A stretch of DNA of 25,699 nucleotides from Phoronis australis (GCA_002633005.1 NMRA01001145.1:9280-34978), one strand, 5' to 3'. Shown: positions 10,771 through 22,151, counted from the first letter of the stretch. Translations and numbers: made by a program. The notes: a model not told the origin generated them from the letters alone.

Positions 10771-11296
10771 CTCGCAAGAACTTCATGGAATTTAGTGGAT
10801 GTGTTCCTACCAAGCTAATGACGGAGTATGACAACAATAACACGACCCGACTATTGCTCTTCCTCTAGTACCAATTTCATTTTCGTGTTTGTCCCAGTGT
10901 GTAACGACATTCCCTGATAGCTTTGAAAGAAATCTGAAACAAAGATGACACCTTCCCAGTTTTGCATGTATTCAACAGATTCCGCATCTTCTACACGGGA
11001 TTTTTTATTATTTCAATTCGTTTTTTGCGTCCAGCTCTTCACCTGCCAAACTGATCAAATCCTTGATATAAAATAAGGCAGATGTCCTGTTCAATATTTA
11101 GGCTTAGTCAGCAACTGTCCAACTTAACACAGCCTAACATAGGGTTTACTGTCCTGGCTGAGAATTGTTTTATGAGTTTGGATTAGATAAATAAGCTCAG
11201 AATGTTGGACACTGAGCACAGCTTACATTTACTTTGAGATGGGTCTGCCTACCATTGCCCCCTTGCTGAACTTTTGTTTCATGTTTCTACCAGGAT
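10771..11296. other. Unassigned spacer between the two block copies
   Basis: This stretch has no counterpart in the second block copy, which is cut by the PLE at the equivalent point. Near 10791-10805 it contains TTTAGTGGATGTGTTC, shared with the right terminus of family A, possibly a scrap of an element end. No convincing exon or open frame is seen. Confidence 0.4.
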
Positions 11297-11842
11297 ATCT
11301 ATAAATTTAATTAATTGATGAATGTTCTTGTGTAATCCTTGTTCCTATGGAGGAGAGCACCGCTTATATTGATTTTCAATTGGATACAGTTCTGCAGCAC
11401 CCCCTAATGCCAATTTTGTTTGTTGCCTGTACCTCAAGATTCACATAATTCTTGATGGATGTTCATGAGATTTGGTGCATGTTCCTACAGAGTGGAGCAT
11501 GGTTGTCATTGTTTTTAGTCCAGTCTGTTTTTACTACTATGACACCTATGACAAACATGTGACTCATTTACCAAAACACCACTGTCTACATAGTGGGAAG
11601 GCAGGACGTAGCTGCTAAAAAGTTAATCTGTATGTCAGAATTTTTAGTCAACACTGACATCACTGGTATTTTTTAGCAAAATGTTTCCACATACTGTTTT
11701 AAACACAAAGGTATAGACTTCCATTTAAAGTGATTGAATAAAGAAATGGTTTATGCTCCGCCAACGAAACTTTCATTTTTAACTGTACTATGCTATTAGA
11801 TGGGTAGACATACCTACCACGTGGCACAGCAGTACCAGTAGA
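11297..11842 (+). repeat. Segmental duplication copy 2, part i
   Basis: It is collinear with 8827-9354 of copy 1, including AATGTTCTTGTGTAATCC, and the region up to CAGCAGTACCAGTAGA, where it stops one base before the N at 11843. It differs from copy 1 at scattered positions. Its last ~195 bp repeat immediately after the N. Confidence 0.75.
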
Positions 11843-11843
11843 N
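11843..11843. other. Ambiguous base N between overlapping repeat ends
   Basis: The sequence before the N (about 11647-11842) is repeated after it (11845-12040) with a few substitutions. This is what two partly overlapping contigs, or two haplotypes, joined by an N would look like. Confidence 0.7.
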
Positions 11844-11844
11844 A

Positions 11845-12193
11845 GTCGACACTGACATCACTGGTATTTTTTAGCAAAATGTTTCCGCATACTGTTTTAA
11901 ACACAACTGTATAGACTTCCATTTAAAGTCATTGAATAAAGAAATGGTTTATGCTCTGCCAATGAAACTTTCATTTTTAACTGTACTATGCTATTAGATG
12001 GTATAGACATACCTACCACGTGGCACAGCAGTACCAGTAGACTACTAGTGCCTGGCAAGAGCAAGGTGTGTTCTGTCAAATTTTTGGGAAATTTGTACTC
12101 CCAGTTTTAAAATCGTGTATAAGCCCTTCTTTGTGTGTAACCCAGCTAGCAAATAAAGTTCCTTGTAAAGTGTTATTTTATTTATAGACAATA
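11845..12193 (+). repeat. Segmental duplication copy 2, part ii
   Basis: It restarts inside part i at GTCGACACTGACATC and continues to GACAATA at 12193, where a truncated family A copy begins. It is closer to copy 1 (8827-9470) than to part i at several positions, for example CCGCATACTG and CAACTGTATAG. Confidence 0.7.
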
Positions 12194-13484
12194 CGGTAAT
12201 TTTTCAAAAAATTGTGCTCTTCACAAGGCGAAAACTTGCCGACTGATGCGTCGCTGAATCGCCATTGTCAATAGGAAAACTTGAACTCTTGAATAAAAAT
12301 ATAGTTTCGACTCAACAAATTACCTGAAATCTTCCTTATGTTCTACAATTTTTAAAGTTCATGTGGAGACCAGATTAATTGCGATTAAGTCCAAATCTGC
12401 GCTACATCGTACCTCACAACACGAGAAAAATCTCTGGATGAACGTACATGTTGTTGTCACGTGAAGTTTGTTTTGAAGTTCGTCTGCGTATGAGAGTGAG
12501 TGAGCGTGAGTGTGCGGGTCATCGACGACAGACTTTTTTGTTACAAAAGGCGGAGGATTATGCAAGAAAATGGCGTTTACTAGATTGTTTTTCACTTAAA
12601 CGGCTGCAACATGCAAGGTGAGTGCTGGTTAGCTCCCAGATTTTGTGTGCACAGGCCGACTGTCGTTAGCTCTGGCGTGGAGTATTAATAGTCCAAGGCT
12701 CTATCTACATGTTGGGGACGAGGTGAACTACCCGGGCTGTGTGAAATTTCTGGGTATAACGGAGACACTGACGCAGTGGTCAGCCAGTTCGCTGTATCAA
12801 GACTATAGTCAAAATCCAAATTCGTTTTATCGTGTTCATGTCAATAATAACGGCATGCTAAAGCTTTCTTAATTTTCGTACTTCAGGAACATAACAATCA
12901 TGTGTTTTGTACACATACGTGCACGCCGCAGATCACATCTCGGAAATTGCCGATTTGACGGATGACAATGAATGAGCACAATGAAATTAACAACGTCGTT
13001 TTACAGCTTGTAAGATTCATAACAAACGTACGTATTTTGAATATTGCAATGCATGTGTTCCAAAATCTAAATAACTTGGGTCCTATATTTTTGTATTAGT
13101 GCGCGCCGAATGAAAGTAATCGTGAGTGTTGCTGTGTTGCAAAATCTCTTATCCTGGGCCGATTTGAAAAATTCAAAGTTGTACTCATATTTGTTTTCGC
13201 TCCTCTTTTCAAATATTACAGTAAAAACTACGTAAAACTTTAGCCATAAAAAGTACAGTCTGCTAGCTAGATTGTAATCAGCTGATCATATCCGCATGAG
13301 CGAAGCCAATTATCCTCGCTCGTGACTCGATGACTGGAGCAGCTTTCCGGCATCCCTCTGATCGTGAGCCGAGTGCGACTCAGCCAAGGTGGATAAATAC
13401 GGTCGAGTTCAATTTTCCATACCCCACCGTTTACCTTAACCACTGAGGTTAGGACCAATCTTATTTAGTGGGAATGTTCATAGC
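12192..13484 (-). mobile_element. Family A DNA transposon, copy truncated in its right half
   Basis: It is the reverse complement of the complete copy from the terminus (13484) to about 4545 of that copy. The outermost right-half portion (about 470 bp) is missing. The element is flanked by a direct repeat of about 257 bp of the duplicated host block (11937-12193 and 13487-13743), far too long for a target duplication. No coding capacity is seen beyond short, poorly conserved frames. Confidence 0.78.
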
Positions 13485-13486
13485 AT

Positions 13487-14329
13487 GAAAGAAATGGTTT
13501 ATGCTCTGCCAATGAAACTTTCATTTTTAACTGTACTATGCTATTAGATGGGTAGACATACCTACCACGTGGCACAGCAGTACCAGTAGACTACTAGTGC
13601 CTGGCAAGAGCAAGGTGTGTTCTGTCAAATTTTTGGGAAATTTGTACTCCCAGTTTTAAAATCGTGTATAAGCCCTTCTTTGTGTGTAACCCAGCTAGCA
13701 AATATTGTTCCTTGTAAAGTGTTATTTTATTTATAGACAATATGCTGATTATAGTGATTGACACAATTTTCGCAACACGTCTAGTCTGCTGTCCTGCTAA
13801 GTCATGCTCTTCCGATTTTATGGTAATACCGTAAATACCATAATGAGTATCTGTCAGCTTTAATTTAATCTGTGAACTGTTAAAACTAGGTAAACAATAA
13901 TGCAAGTAGGCTGCGTTCTGAGTCAATTACCCACAAAAGTGCAGAATGACTAACCTTCTGCATACTTCACACTAGCCTGCCTTCAATTTGGACGATGATT
14001 TTCAGTTAAATTTAGCAAAAAGTAAAAAATGTTTTGCAAGGGTACACTTAAAAAACAGCATTACTAAGATGGCCAGTTTTATTTTCATTTGAAAATATAC
14101 CAAGAAACGATTAGCACTCAAGCGGCAAGCCTTAATTGTTTCAGGGAGGTTTTGCTCACAACAAAATACAGCCGAAATTTTGTGGGAATACTTTTGTCTT
14201 GTACTGTACTTTTAAGTGCTTATAATGTACGATTATGAGCCACTATTGGTACTTTCATGATTCTTATTTTGAATAACCACACGTTAAGACAGCGTTACAA
14301 ATAATTTAAACCCACAGCACTAAGGCCAA
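13487..14329 (+). repeat. Segmental duplication copy 2, part iii
   Basis: It restarts at AAAGAAATGG, repeating the last ~257 bp of part ii, and runs collinear with copy 1 to 10022. Its final 32 bases (14298-14329) are the unreversed complement of 10023-10054. The last five bases, GCCAA, are the left target duplication of the BEL element; the right one is GACAA at 22147-22151. Confidence 0.75.
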
Positions 14330-16523
14330 TATTGCTGCTCAAACGTTGATGCAATAGAGAAAGTGGCGTCTACAACTCGATATACTTTATTACGTTCATC
14401 GTTTATCGTTGATACATCGTATTGCATGCTATGAACAGTCCCACTAAATAAGATTGGTCCTAACCCCGGTCGTCAAGGTAAACGGTGGGGTATGGAAAAA
14501 TGAACTAGATCGTATTTATCCACCTTGGCTGAGTCGCGCTCGGCTCACGATCAAAGGGATGCCGCCAAGCTGCTTTATTCATCGAGTCACGAGCAAGGAT
14601 AATTGGCTTCGCTCATGCACATATGATCAGCTGATTACAATCTATCTAGCAGACTGTACTTTTTATGGAGAGAGTTACAAGTAGTTTTTTTGTAATATTT
14701 GAAAAGAGGAGCGAAAACAAATATGAGTACAACTTTGAATTTTTCAAATCGGCCCAGGATAAGGGATTTTGCAACACAGCAACACTCACGATTACTTTCA
14801 TTCGGCGCGCACGAATACAAAAATATAGGAACTCAAGTTATTTAGATTTTGGAACACATGCATTGCAATATTCAAAATACGTTTATTATGAATCTTACAA
14901 GCTGTAAAACGACGTTGTTTAATTTCATTGTGCTCATTCATGGTCATCCGTCAAGTCGGCAATTTCCGAGATGTGATCTGCAGCGTTCGCGTATGTGTAC
15001 AAAACACGTGATTGTTATGTTCCTGAAGTACGAAAATTAAGAAACTTTAGCATGCCGTTATTATTGACAGGGACACGATAAAACGAATTTGGATTTTGAC
15101 TATAGTCTTGATACAGGGAGCTTGCTGACTACTGCGTCAGTGTCTCTGTTAGACCCAGAAATTTCACACAGCCCGGGTAGTCATGTAGATCGAGTCTTCG
15201 ACTATTAATACTCCATGGTAGAGCTAACGACCGTCGGCCTGTGCACACAAAATCTGTGAGTTAACCAGCACTCACCTTGCACGTTGCAGCCGTTTAAATG
15301 AAAAAACAATCCAGTAAACGCCATTTTCCTGCACAATCCTCCGCCTTTTGTAACAAAAAAGTCTATCGTCGATGACCCACACACGCACGCTCCGGCACTC
15401 ACTCTCATACGCAGAAAAACTTCAAAACAAAGGTCACGTGACAACAACATGTGTGTTCATCCAGAGATTTTTCTCGTGTTGTGGGGTATGATGTAGCGCA
15501 GATTTGCACGTAATCGCAATTAATCTGGACTCCACATGAACTTTAAAAATTGTAGAACATAAGGAAGATTTCAGGTAATTTGTTGAGTCGAAACTATATT
15601 TTTATTCAAGAGTTCAAGTTTTCCTATTGACGATGGCGATTCAGCGGCGACGCATCATTCGGCAAGTTTTCGCCCTGTGATGAGCAGAATTTTTTGAAAA
15701 ATTATCGTAATTTAACAACGGATGTTCATAGCAATGTACAACAATTTTGTAGAAAGACTGTCACAGGTTAAGAATACGTCACAGAGCGTAAATTTTATGA
15801 ATCCTAGCTTTCGATTTTACCCGTTTGGGAAACCGGCTTTCAACTGCCGTAGGCTACAGTAAGAATCCCCTCCCCGTGAAATGAATTTTTCTAAGCGTTT
15901 ATTAGAGCCAATACAGTATACAGCTTTCCACCAAGGCTAGGTGATGCTACGATATTATTCTTTGTTGCATTAGTAACTGGTCTTGGCTAATTATCATTTT
16001 ATGGCCTGGTCATCCATTCAGCCAAAAGTAGTTCTAGAGGTGGCTTATCAGCCAATTATTCACGCATGCTGACTCACAATAGAAGCCTGATAAGAGTGAA
16101 GGTGGATAAATGGGGTGTTCCTACAATTTCTTGTGTTAGTGGATGTGTTCACCACATGTGCATCGGTGTTCATATCGGTTATCTGACGTTGAACGATAAC
16201 CAAATGTATACTTTCAGCGTTTGCCTCAAACACAGTCTGGTAATCAACACACGACACATATGACAATCCACGAGAGAAAGGCAACTGGTGCTTGTTTGGA
16301 CATTTAAATACTCCGCGAAAACCTCAAAAGCTGATTGGCCCAGACAGTATCTCAACTTACACAACCAATGGAAATAATACCTCCGAAAGGGGGGTTGCTT
16401 AAATCATGTCTTAACCTTGAGACAACGTCCTAAAAATATAACTGAGGCACTAGGTGATTGAGAATGCCATCTCTAGGAAAATTAGGAAACTATATATATA
16501 TATATGTATTGCCTGCATTAACA
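14330..16523 (-). repeat. BEL 3' LTR, interrupted by a family A transposon
   Basis: The parts 14330-14427 and 16159-16523 together match the 5' LTR at 21689-22146. The LTR begins at 16523 on the minus strand next to the polypurine tract and ends at 14330. By eye about 20 substitutions plus small indels separate the two LTRs over about 360 bp, so the insertion is not recent. A (TA)n run lies near 16492-16505. Confidence 0.9.
14428..16158 (+). mobile_element. Family A DNA transposon, complete copy inside the BEL 3' LTR (1731 bp)
   Basis: The uninterrupted LTR near 21785 reads GTATTGCATCGGTG. Here the left flank ends TATTGCAT and the right flank restarts TGCATCGG, giving a target duplication of at most 5 bp, TGCAT (14423-14427 and 16159-16163). 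The element begins GCTATGAACAGTCCCACTAAA and ends TTTAGTGGATGTGTTCACCA followed by CATG. It is the best-defined copy of the family. No transposase is encoded. Because only one LTR is hit, the insertion came after the BEL element arrived. Confidence 0.88.
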
Positions 16524-16531
16524 CTCCCCCC
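16524..16531 (-). promoter_or_regulatory. BEL polypurine tract
   Basis: On the minus strand GGGGGGAG directly precedes the LTR start TGTTAATG. This is the standard position of the primer for plus-strand DNA synthesis in LTR retrotransposons. Confidence 0.85.
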
Positions 16532-16539
16532 GGAAGCAG

Positions 16540-17490
16540 AAATGCTTAACTCCACCAACTGAGAACCACAAAGTCTACATGAAAGAACTGGTATAAAGAC
16601 AGTTCGTAGACTCTAGATGAAGCGCCCTGCACGACATATCTGTAAAATAACACCGTATCGCTTAAGGGTTTTTCTACCGTCTTTCACTGTGAACAGTCCA
16701 AAATAGTCGATACCTACGTACTTGAAAGGTCAAGCTCTATGGTAGTTCTGACTTCAGGGAAATAGGCCATCTTCTGTTGCAAAGTTGGACTGTGAAGGTG
16801 TCGACATCTCACACATCTGCCAATGACGGAACGTACAGTTGCATTTCCGGCAATTACCCAGTACTTCTGGCGAACAGCCGACATGACATGAATGCGTTCA
16901 GCGTGTTGTATCAGTTCATGATAACTTCGGATGATAAGCGTAGTGATGCGACTCTTGTGAGGCAGCAAAATAGGGTGTCTCTCGTTGAACGCAGTTCTTG
17001 CCTTTCTCAGACGCCCACCAACCCTGATAAGGTCGTCACCAACTAGAAACGTATCCAAGCTGAAAATCGAGCTCTTGCGCGATACACCAGACTTCACTGT
17101 TGACTGAGTGGAGTCTCGTTGCTTCCTTAGTACCTCAACTTCCGGACCAAAATGCTTGCGCTGTACGTGACGGATAACTTCAACTTTGGCAGCTTGAATT
17201 TCTGCTAATGTTATCAAGCTGCGTAGACTCTTTTTTCTGGCTCGTTTTCGCAGGAATGACTTCAGTCGGAGAAGGTAAACAGCTCTGCATAGGCGATACC
17301 AACTAGAATAATGGGAGATAAGGGCGTTTAGCGGATCCATGTCGTCACCTGTATCTTCACCATCAGCGGAGACTGCTGCGACAGTAGCTGTAAAATCAGA
17401 ATCATGAGAAAAATCATGCAAAATAGTTGATTTAACTGGCCAATCGCTCTCGGCTTTCCACAGAAACTCTGGACCGTCTAGCCATAGCAT
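16540..17490 (-). pseudogene. BEL pol: integrase N-terminal zinc domain, core domain deleted
   Basis: The open frame 17490-16714 encodes the region after RNase H and the integrase HHCC domain: YHELIQHAER, then RQKYWVI, then GRCVRCRH. Just beyond the stop, in a shifted frame, minus-strand 16710-16640 reads VGIDYFG and then KRYGVI, the start of the catalytic core with its first Asp. Within a few dozen codons the reading runs into sequence resembling only the extreme C terminus of pol and then the polypurine tract. BEL integrases normally have several hundred further residues, so most of the DDE core and the C-terminal domain are deleted. Confidence 0.85.
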
Positions 17491-17582
17491 CTGGTTGAAG
17501 AAACTCTGAGTAGTAACACCTCTTGAACCATCGTCGGCTGTATTGCAACTGGTGTCGGCGTACCTCCACTGGTCAGGCTCCG

Positions 17583-17969
17583 TTAGAAGTCACGAATCTG
17601 TTGCACCCGGTTTGCTATAAAGATAGGAAATCGTTTGGTCTCATTACGTATAAAATTCAACACAGCTGTGGAATCTGTGTGGTATGTAACAGTATCAGGT
17701 ATCTGTAGCTCTCTTAGCACAATGCGACTAAGACGAATGGAGACAGTGGCCGCCGTAAGCTCCAGTCGGGGAACAGTCCCAGTCCTTTTCTGAGGTGCAA
17801 CCCTTGCCTTGCCCATGAGGAACTTGCAGTGAATCTGGCCCTCGCTGTTGCACAAACGCAGATAAGCGGCCGATGCATAACCAACGGTGCTGGCATCAGA
17901 GAAGAGATGAAGCTGACATGGTGAGACTTTACCAAACAAGACAGGCTTCAAACAACGTCTAACAGTCAC
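17583..17969 (-). pseudogene. BEL pol: RNase H domain fragment
   Basis: The 128-residue open frame carries the RNase H motifs in order: LHLFSDAST (first Asp), TVPRLELTAA (Glu) and YHTDSTAVLNFI (second Asp). The domain cleaves the RNA strand of the RNA/DNA hybrid during reverse transcription. It follows the RT frames after a short gap with a frame change, so it is part of one former polyprotein. The catalytic residues are intact here although the gene as a whole is dead. Confidence 0.88.
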
Positions 17970-18017
17970 ATTCTGGAGTGCAGATATATCATAGAGCCAT
18001 TTTTGCCAGAGAATACT

Positions 18018-19133
18018 TTACTCACCTGGAACCTTGTCGTCCCAGTCTACAGAAATGGACTTGCATAAATCTTGTAGCAGTTTCTTCGCCGGCAGGATAA
18101 GGGGAGCAAAAAATCCAAGGGGGTCAAAAATAGACGAAATTGTAGACAAAATGCCTCTGCGTGTTGCTGGTTTGGAAGTCAAAGTGACAGAAAACTGGAA
18201 ATCGTCCGACGTGATGTTCCACTGGATTCCCAAAGCTCGTTCAATGTGGATGTTGTCGTCATCAAAAGTAATTGCCTGCCCAACAGTCGATCTATCTTCT
18301 GGAGGTACTGAACGTATAACCGCAGCACAGTTACTGAGAAACTTAGTCAATCAGAATCCATCCAAAGAGCACGCATGTCGTAGCTCCTGAACCAATTCTA
18401 TGGCATCTTCTTCCTTCTCTACAGACGTCAGACAGTCGGCAATGTAGAAATTGTGCTGGATGGTCTCGTTGACACGTTGCGACACAGTGTTGTCTTGGGG
18501 AATCCATTTCAGAACATAATTACAAACACTGGGCGAAGAAAAATCCCCAAAGATGTGCACTGTCATCTGATATTCCCTCAGATCGCCGTTTAAATCCCCA
18601 TTAGGCCACCACATGAAGCGCAGAAAGTCACACTGTTCTTCTGGTATCCTAACTTGGTGGAACATTACTTCTACGTCACCTACGATCACCACAGGTTCCT
18701 CACGAAATCTTAGCAGCACACCGACAAGAGAGTTGACAAAATCCGGTCCTTGCAGTAGACTATCATTCAAAGAGACACCTTCATATCTAGCGCTGCAGTC
18801 AAAAACTACTCTTATCTTTTCTGGCTTTCTAGGGTGGTATATCCCATGATGAGGCAGATACCAAACACGTCCTGGCACAGCAGATAACTTGTGACCAGGG
18901 ACTTCTTTGGCGTGACCTTTGTCAAACAGGGAAAGCATTAACTTGACGTAGTCTTGATGATACCGGTCGGATCGCAACATCTTCATTCGCTGCCACAGTG
19001 CTCTCCGCATGGCCTGTACCCTGTTATTTGGCATGGTGGGGTTGCGCTCACGAAAGGCCAGTGGAACCACATAATGACCATCTTGCTTGTGAATTCCCTC
19101 CCCTACTATGTCCGTAAACCGTTTGTCCTCCAT
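18018..19133 (-). pseudogene. BEL pol: reverse transcriptase, active-site Asp changed
   Basis: Two frames (19133-18351 and 18350-18018) cover the RT. The start has LPHHGIYHPRKPEKIRVVFD, followed by SLNDSLLQGPDFVNSL and GDVEVMFHQVR, which holds the first catalytic Asp. The position where BEL elements have YVDD reads NFYIADCLTSV: codon 18438-18440 is GCC (Ala), so one of the two paired Asp residues is lost. The thumb side has ALGIQWN and [12 protein letters not shown], both typical of BEL. The two frames are separated by a frameshift. Confidence 0.9.
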
Positions 19134-19190
19134 TGACAGGCCGTATTCGTCGGAATGAAGTCCTTTAGAATCATTGAAATCTCGCTCAAG

Positions 19191-20070
19191 CTACTGGAGA
19201 ATCTTGTCGTAATCGTGTTTGCCTGTTTTATCACTGGTGACGCCCAAATCCTTGACTGCAACCTGATTGCACAAAACTGGATCGTTGCTCTCAACTGAAG
19301 CTTTGGTCGGTCCGTTCACGGTGCATCCATGATGTAATCGAACACCAAATGGTCCCTGGTCGCTCGCTGGAAAGACATCAAGTGGTTCCAAAGCTCTTGG
19401 ACAATCACTGCCAATTAACATACCAATGTCAAGGTCCGGTAGAAACTCGGGAATACGATTAGCCAAATTCACTAGACTCACCGATTTTCGTAAACTCTCA
19501 GGTCTCGGGACGTGGCGGTGACTTACTGGTATTTCATGACGTGAGTATGCCTTGAGTAACAGGACAGCGTTTTGACCTTCCCAGTCCATCACAGTAAGAC
19601 CACTGACAATCTGTGACTCAACATAGGAGGTTCCATGCATGGTGTTGAGACGAAGCTTTGTAGGTATAGATTAGGAGCACTTAGTTGTTCCAGCAGTCGA
19701 TCAGACACAAAGCAGGCAGTACTCCCTTGGTCGTAGAACGCGTAAGTATCCACAGTCACACTGGAAGATTCGTGGCGAACTCTTACTGGAAGAATAGCTT
19801 GAAGAACTTTGTTTATTTCAGTTGACATACAACAATGACCCTTACCATTGATCTCACCTACACTGGAGTTCTTCACATCAGTCTGCTGACTCTCGCTACC
19901 GCTGTATTTCGATACAAACTGATCGTCGTGCAGACAGGTGGGGTGACGTCTTGAACACTTGCTGCATACTCTCTTCTTCAAGCACCCCTTAGAAGTATGG
20001 TTTCTTACCAAACAGCCTTAACACAAATGCTTGTCTTTAATAAAGGCTTTGCGTTCACTTACGGGCTTAC
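19191..20070 (-). pseudogene. BEL gag-pol: zinc knuckles and aspartic protease region
   Basis: Around 20030-19950 the minus strand encodes CCHC-type knuckles. The first reads C, stop, G, C, then LVRNHTSKGC, so a TAA lies inside the knuckle; a second is KRVCSKCSRRHPTCLHDD. Next, near 19750-19680, comes YAFYDQGSTACFVSDRLLEQ, where DQGS stands in the place of the protease active-site triad region. The frame 19640-19191 covers the linker towards RT. The frames overlap between 19589 and 19640 with a shift. In living elements these parts package RNA and mature the polyprotein. Confidence 0.82.
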
Positions 20071-20208
20071 CTAGAAAAAACTAACATTTGTCAATATCAT
20101 GTTGTTGTTTACAAAACAAACACAAAGGTCTAGAATCACTCTTGTCCTGGAATTACCTGATGTCGGTAGAGAAGTTCTGTATACGTCGATTAGTCGTGGA
20201 ATTCGCCC

Positions 20209-20797
20209 TCAGATAGGGGGTTTCTCTGCCACTGCTTCTATTCCAAACACTGGATCACTGGCAGCTTGCTGAGCCCGATGAACGAAGTCGACCATGTCCG
20301 GAAACGTTGTGACAATGGATACAGACTTCAGTTGAACAACCTTGTCTCTCCACTTATTTTGCAGATATGCTGGCAACTTGCGCATCACAGTCTGTAGGTT
20401 GGAAGGGTGATTAAGCACCTCCAAAGACGAAATACCAAACATAGCGTGGACACTTCTGAAGAAAATGAGTTAGTTGTCGGAAACCCACGACGTCATCACC
20501 TTTGACTGCAGGCCATTGTCTCAGCTTGTTCATGTAGGCGTTGGAAATCTTATACTGATCACCATATTCTGTGTCTAAAAGCTTCCTAGCCGTAATGTAA
20601 CCCTGGTCTGGTGGCATGTACACGCACCCGACGATAAGGTCCTTGGGCTCACCTACAAGATGTTGGTCCAGATTGTACAGAAGGTCGGAGCTTCCTGCAA
20701 CTCTCGACGCCACCCGTGCGTCAAAGGCCATGGTGAACGCGGTATAGCTAAGTATGTCCCCACTGAATTTTGGTACCTCAATCATTGGTAATGACAC
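20209..20797 (-). pseudogene. BEL gag, central region
   Basis: The frame from 20797 begins MSLPMIEVPKFSGDILSYTA, which resembles the LPKIELPTFSGD-like start of the retrotransposon gag region (DUF1759) that is characteristic of BEL/Pao elements. It continues with RKLLDTEYGD and frameshifts at about 20440 into a second frame (MFGISSLEVLNHPSNLQTV), matching the usual gag reading towards the zinc knuckles. Role in the family: virus-like particle assembly. Confidence 0.82.
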
Positions 20798-21120
20798 TTA
20801 GCTTGCAAACCGTTGATAAGCGTCCAGCACGCAGTTGGCACCTGCAGAAGCTGGCATGAAGACATGAGCGTGACAGTTCAATGGACTTCCATGTATGCTT
20901 CCTTCTGGAACAACACAGTTGGCTGGGATGGCTGACTTGCTGGTCTTAATGCCTGGTTCAGATGTAGGGGTGGAAACAGGTGGCAGCCGAATCTTCTATT
21001 GGCACAGCATTTTTCAAATCAGGTGCATGTAACTTCTCAACACCCAAATTCTTGGCAATGACACCGACCGCAGTACCTGAGACAGAAACAGGAGGTAAAA
21101 CGTCGCATTCAGAAGAAAGC

Positions 21121-21673
21121 TCACACTTTGAAATCGGTATAGAATGTGACTTTGGTAGCATTTGGCTTCAAAGGGGTATGAACTACCAATGACAGCATGG
21201 GTAACATAGCCTTCATGACATTACTGGAATCATGTTCATCACACAAAGATTCGTGAGCCTCAGCAATTGACAGTTCTGTTTTTAGTTTAAGCTCTTGCTC
21301 ACGTACCTCTAACAGAAGCTGTTCTTCCTCAGTCTCTTGATCCAACCAACGCTTTTCATTCTCAAGTCTCTGTGTCAAATGAAGCTTTTTCTGTTTCAGA
21401 GCAAGTTCTTCTTTAAGTGCCTTTTGTCGCGCCAGGATTTTAGCTTTTTTCAATTTCCATTTCGTAGATTTCGTCGATGACCCACCACTGCTCACACTAG
21501 ACCAGTGCTGGCACAGCACTGGACGCGCCGTCGTCGTTTACGCCGTTGATGTCACCCTCTGTTGGCTGACTCTCCTCTTTACTAACGCCCTCTGGAGGAT
21601 GACTCTCACTGTGGAATTGTCAAGTTGGTTTTTCGTCGATAACTAGAGCTATGGTAGTCTCTGTCGATTCCAT
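21121..21673 (-). pseudogene. BEL gag, N-terminal coiled-coil region
   Basis: A likely original start ATG is at 21673 (minus strand), 16 bp inside the LTR border, reading MESTETTIALVIDEKPT and then a TGA stop. A second stop follows, and the sequence shifts into the frame 21519-21121. That frame is rich in Lys, Glu, Gln and Leu (KAKILARQKALKEELALKQK, then LENEKRWLDQETEEEQLLLE) and would form a long coiled coil, as is usual at the N terminus of BEL gag. The stretch 20798-21120 continues gag with no clear open frame. Confidence 0.75.
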
Positions 21674-21688
21674 GGCACTCTATAACAA

Positions 21689-22146
21689 TATTGCTGCTCA
21701 AACGTTGATGCAATAGAGAAAGAGGCGTCTACAACTCGATATACTTTATTACGTTCATCGTTTATCGTTGATACATCGTATTGCATCGGTGTTCATATCA
21801 GTTATCTGACGTTGAACGATAACCAAATGCATACTTACAGCGTTTGCCTCAAAAACAGTCTGGTAATAATCAACACACGATACATATGACAATCCACGAG
21901 AGAAAGGCAACTGGTGCTTTTTCGGACGTTTAAATACTCCGCGAAAACCTAAAAAGCTGATTGGCCCAGACAGTATCTCAACTTACACAACCAATGGAAA
22001 TAATACCTCCGAAAGGGGGGGGGTTGCTTAAATCATGACTTAACCCCAAGACAACGCCCTAAAAATATAACTGAGGCACTAGGGGATTGAGAACACCATC
22101 TCTAGGAAAATTGGGAAACTATATATATGCACTGCCTGCATTAACA
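21689..22146 (-). repeat. BEL 5' LTR (458 bp)
   Basis: On the minus strand it starts TGTTAATGCAGGCAG at 22146 and ends AGCAGCAATA at 21689. It matches 14330-14427 plus 16159-16523. The outer neighbour is the target duplication GACAA (22147-22151). It shows the empty site of the family A insertion at 14428-16158. The primer-binding site should lie at 21674-21688, but I do not recognise a tRNA match. Confidence 0.9.
22120..22128 (-). promoter_or_regulatory. Possible LTR TATA box
   Basis: The minus strand has CATATATATAG about 20 bp after the LTR start; the other LTR has a longer (TA)n at the same place. It may be the core promoter element of the LTR or just a microsatellite. Confidence 0.35.
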
Positions 22147-22151
22147 GACAA

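Larger units (their letters stand above)
14330..22146 (-). mobile_element. BEL/Pao LTR retrotransposon, defective, with nested insertion
   Basis: It is read from right to left: 5' LTR, gag, protease, reverse transcriptase, RNase H, a truncated integrase, polypurine tract, 3' LTR. The LTR starts TGTTAATGCAGG on the minus strand, and the RT, gag and RNase H peptides have the character of the BEL/Pao clade. Target duplications are GCCAA and GACAA (5 bp, one mismatch). A family A transposon of 1731 bp lies inside the 3' LTR. Many stops and frameshifts, an altered RT active site and the loss of most of the integrase make it non-functional. It lies antisense in the intron upstream of the exon at 22230. 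Confidence 0.93.

Noticed and set aside
16490-16506. (TA)n microsatellite as a separate feature
   Set aside because: It is a short length variant of the LTR TATA-like run, present in both LTRs.
16777-17046. Plus-strand frames inside the BEL element (16777-17046, 18034-18390, 18613-18849 and others)
   Set aside because: They are shadows on the opposite strand of the pol frames, which show clear protein motifs.
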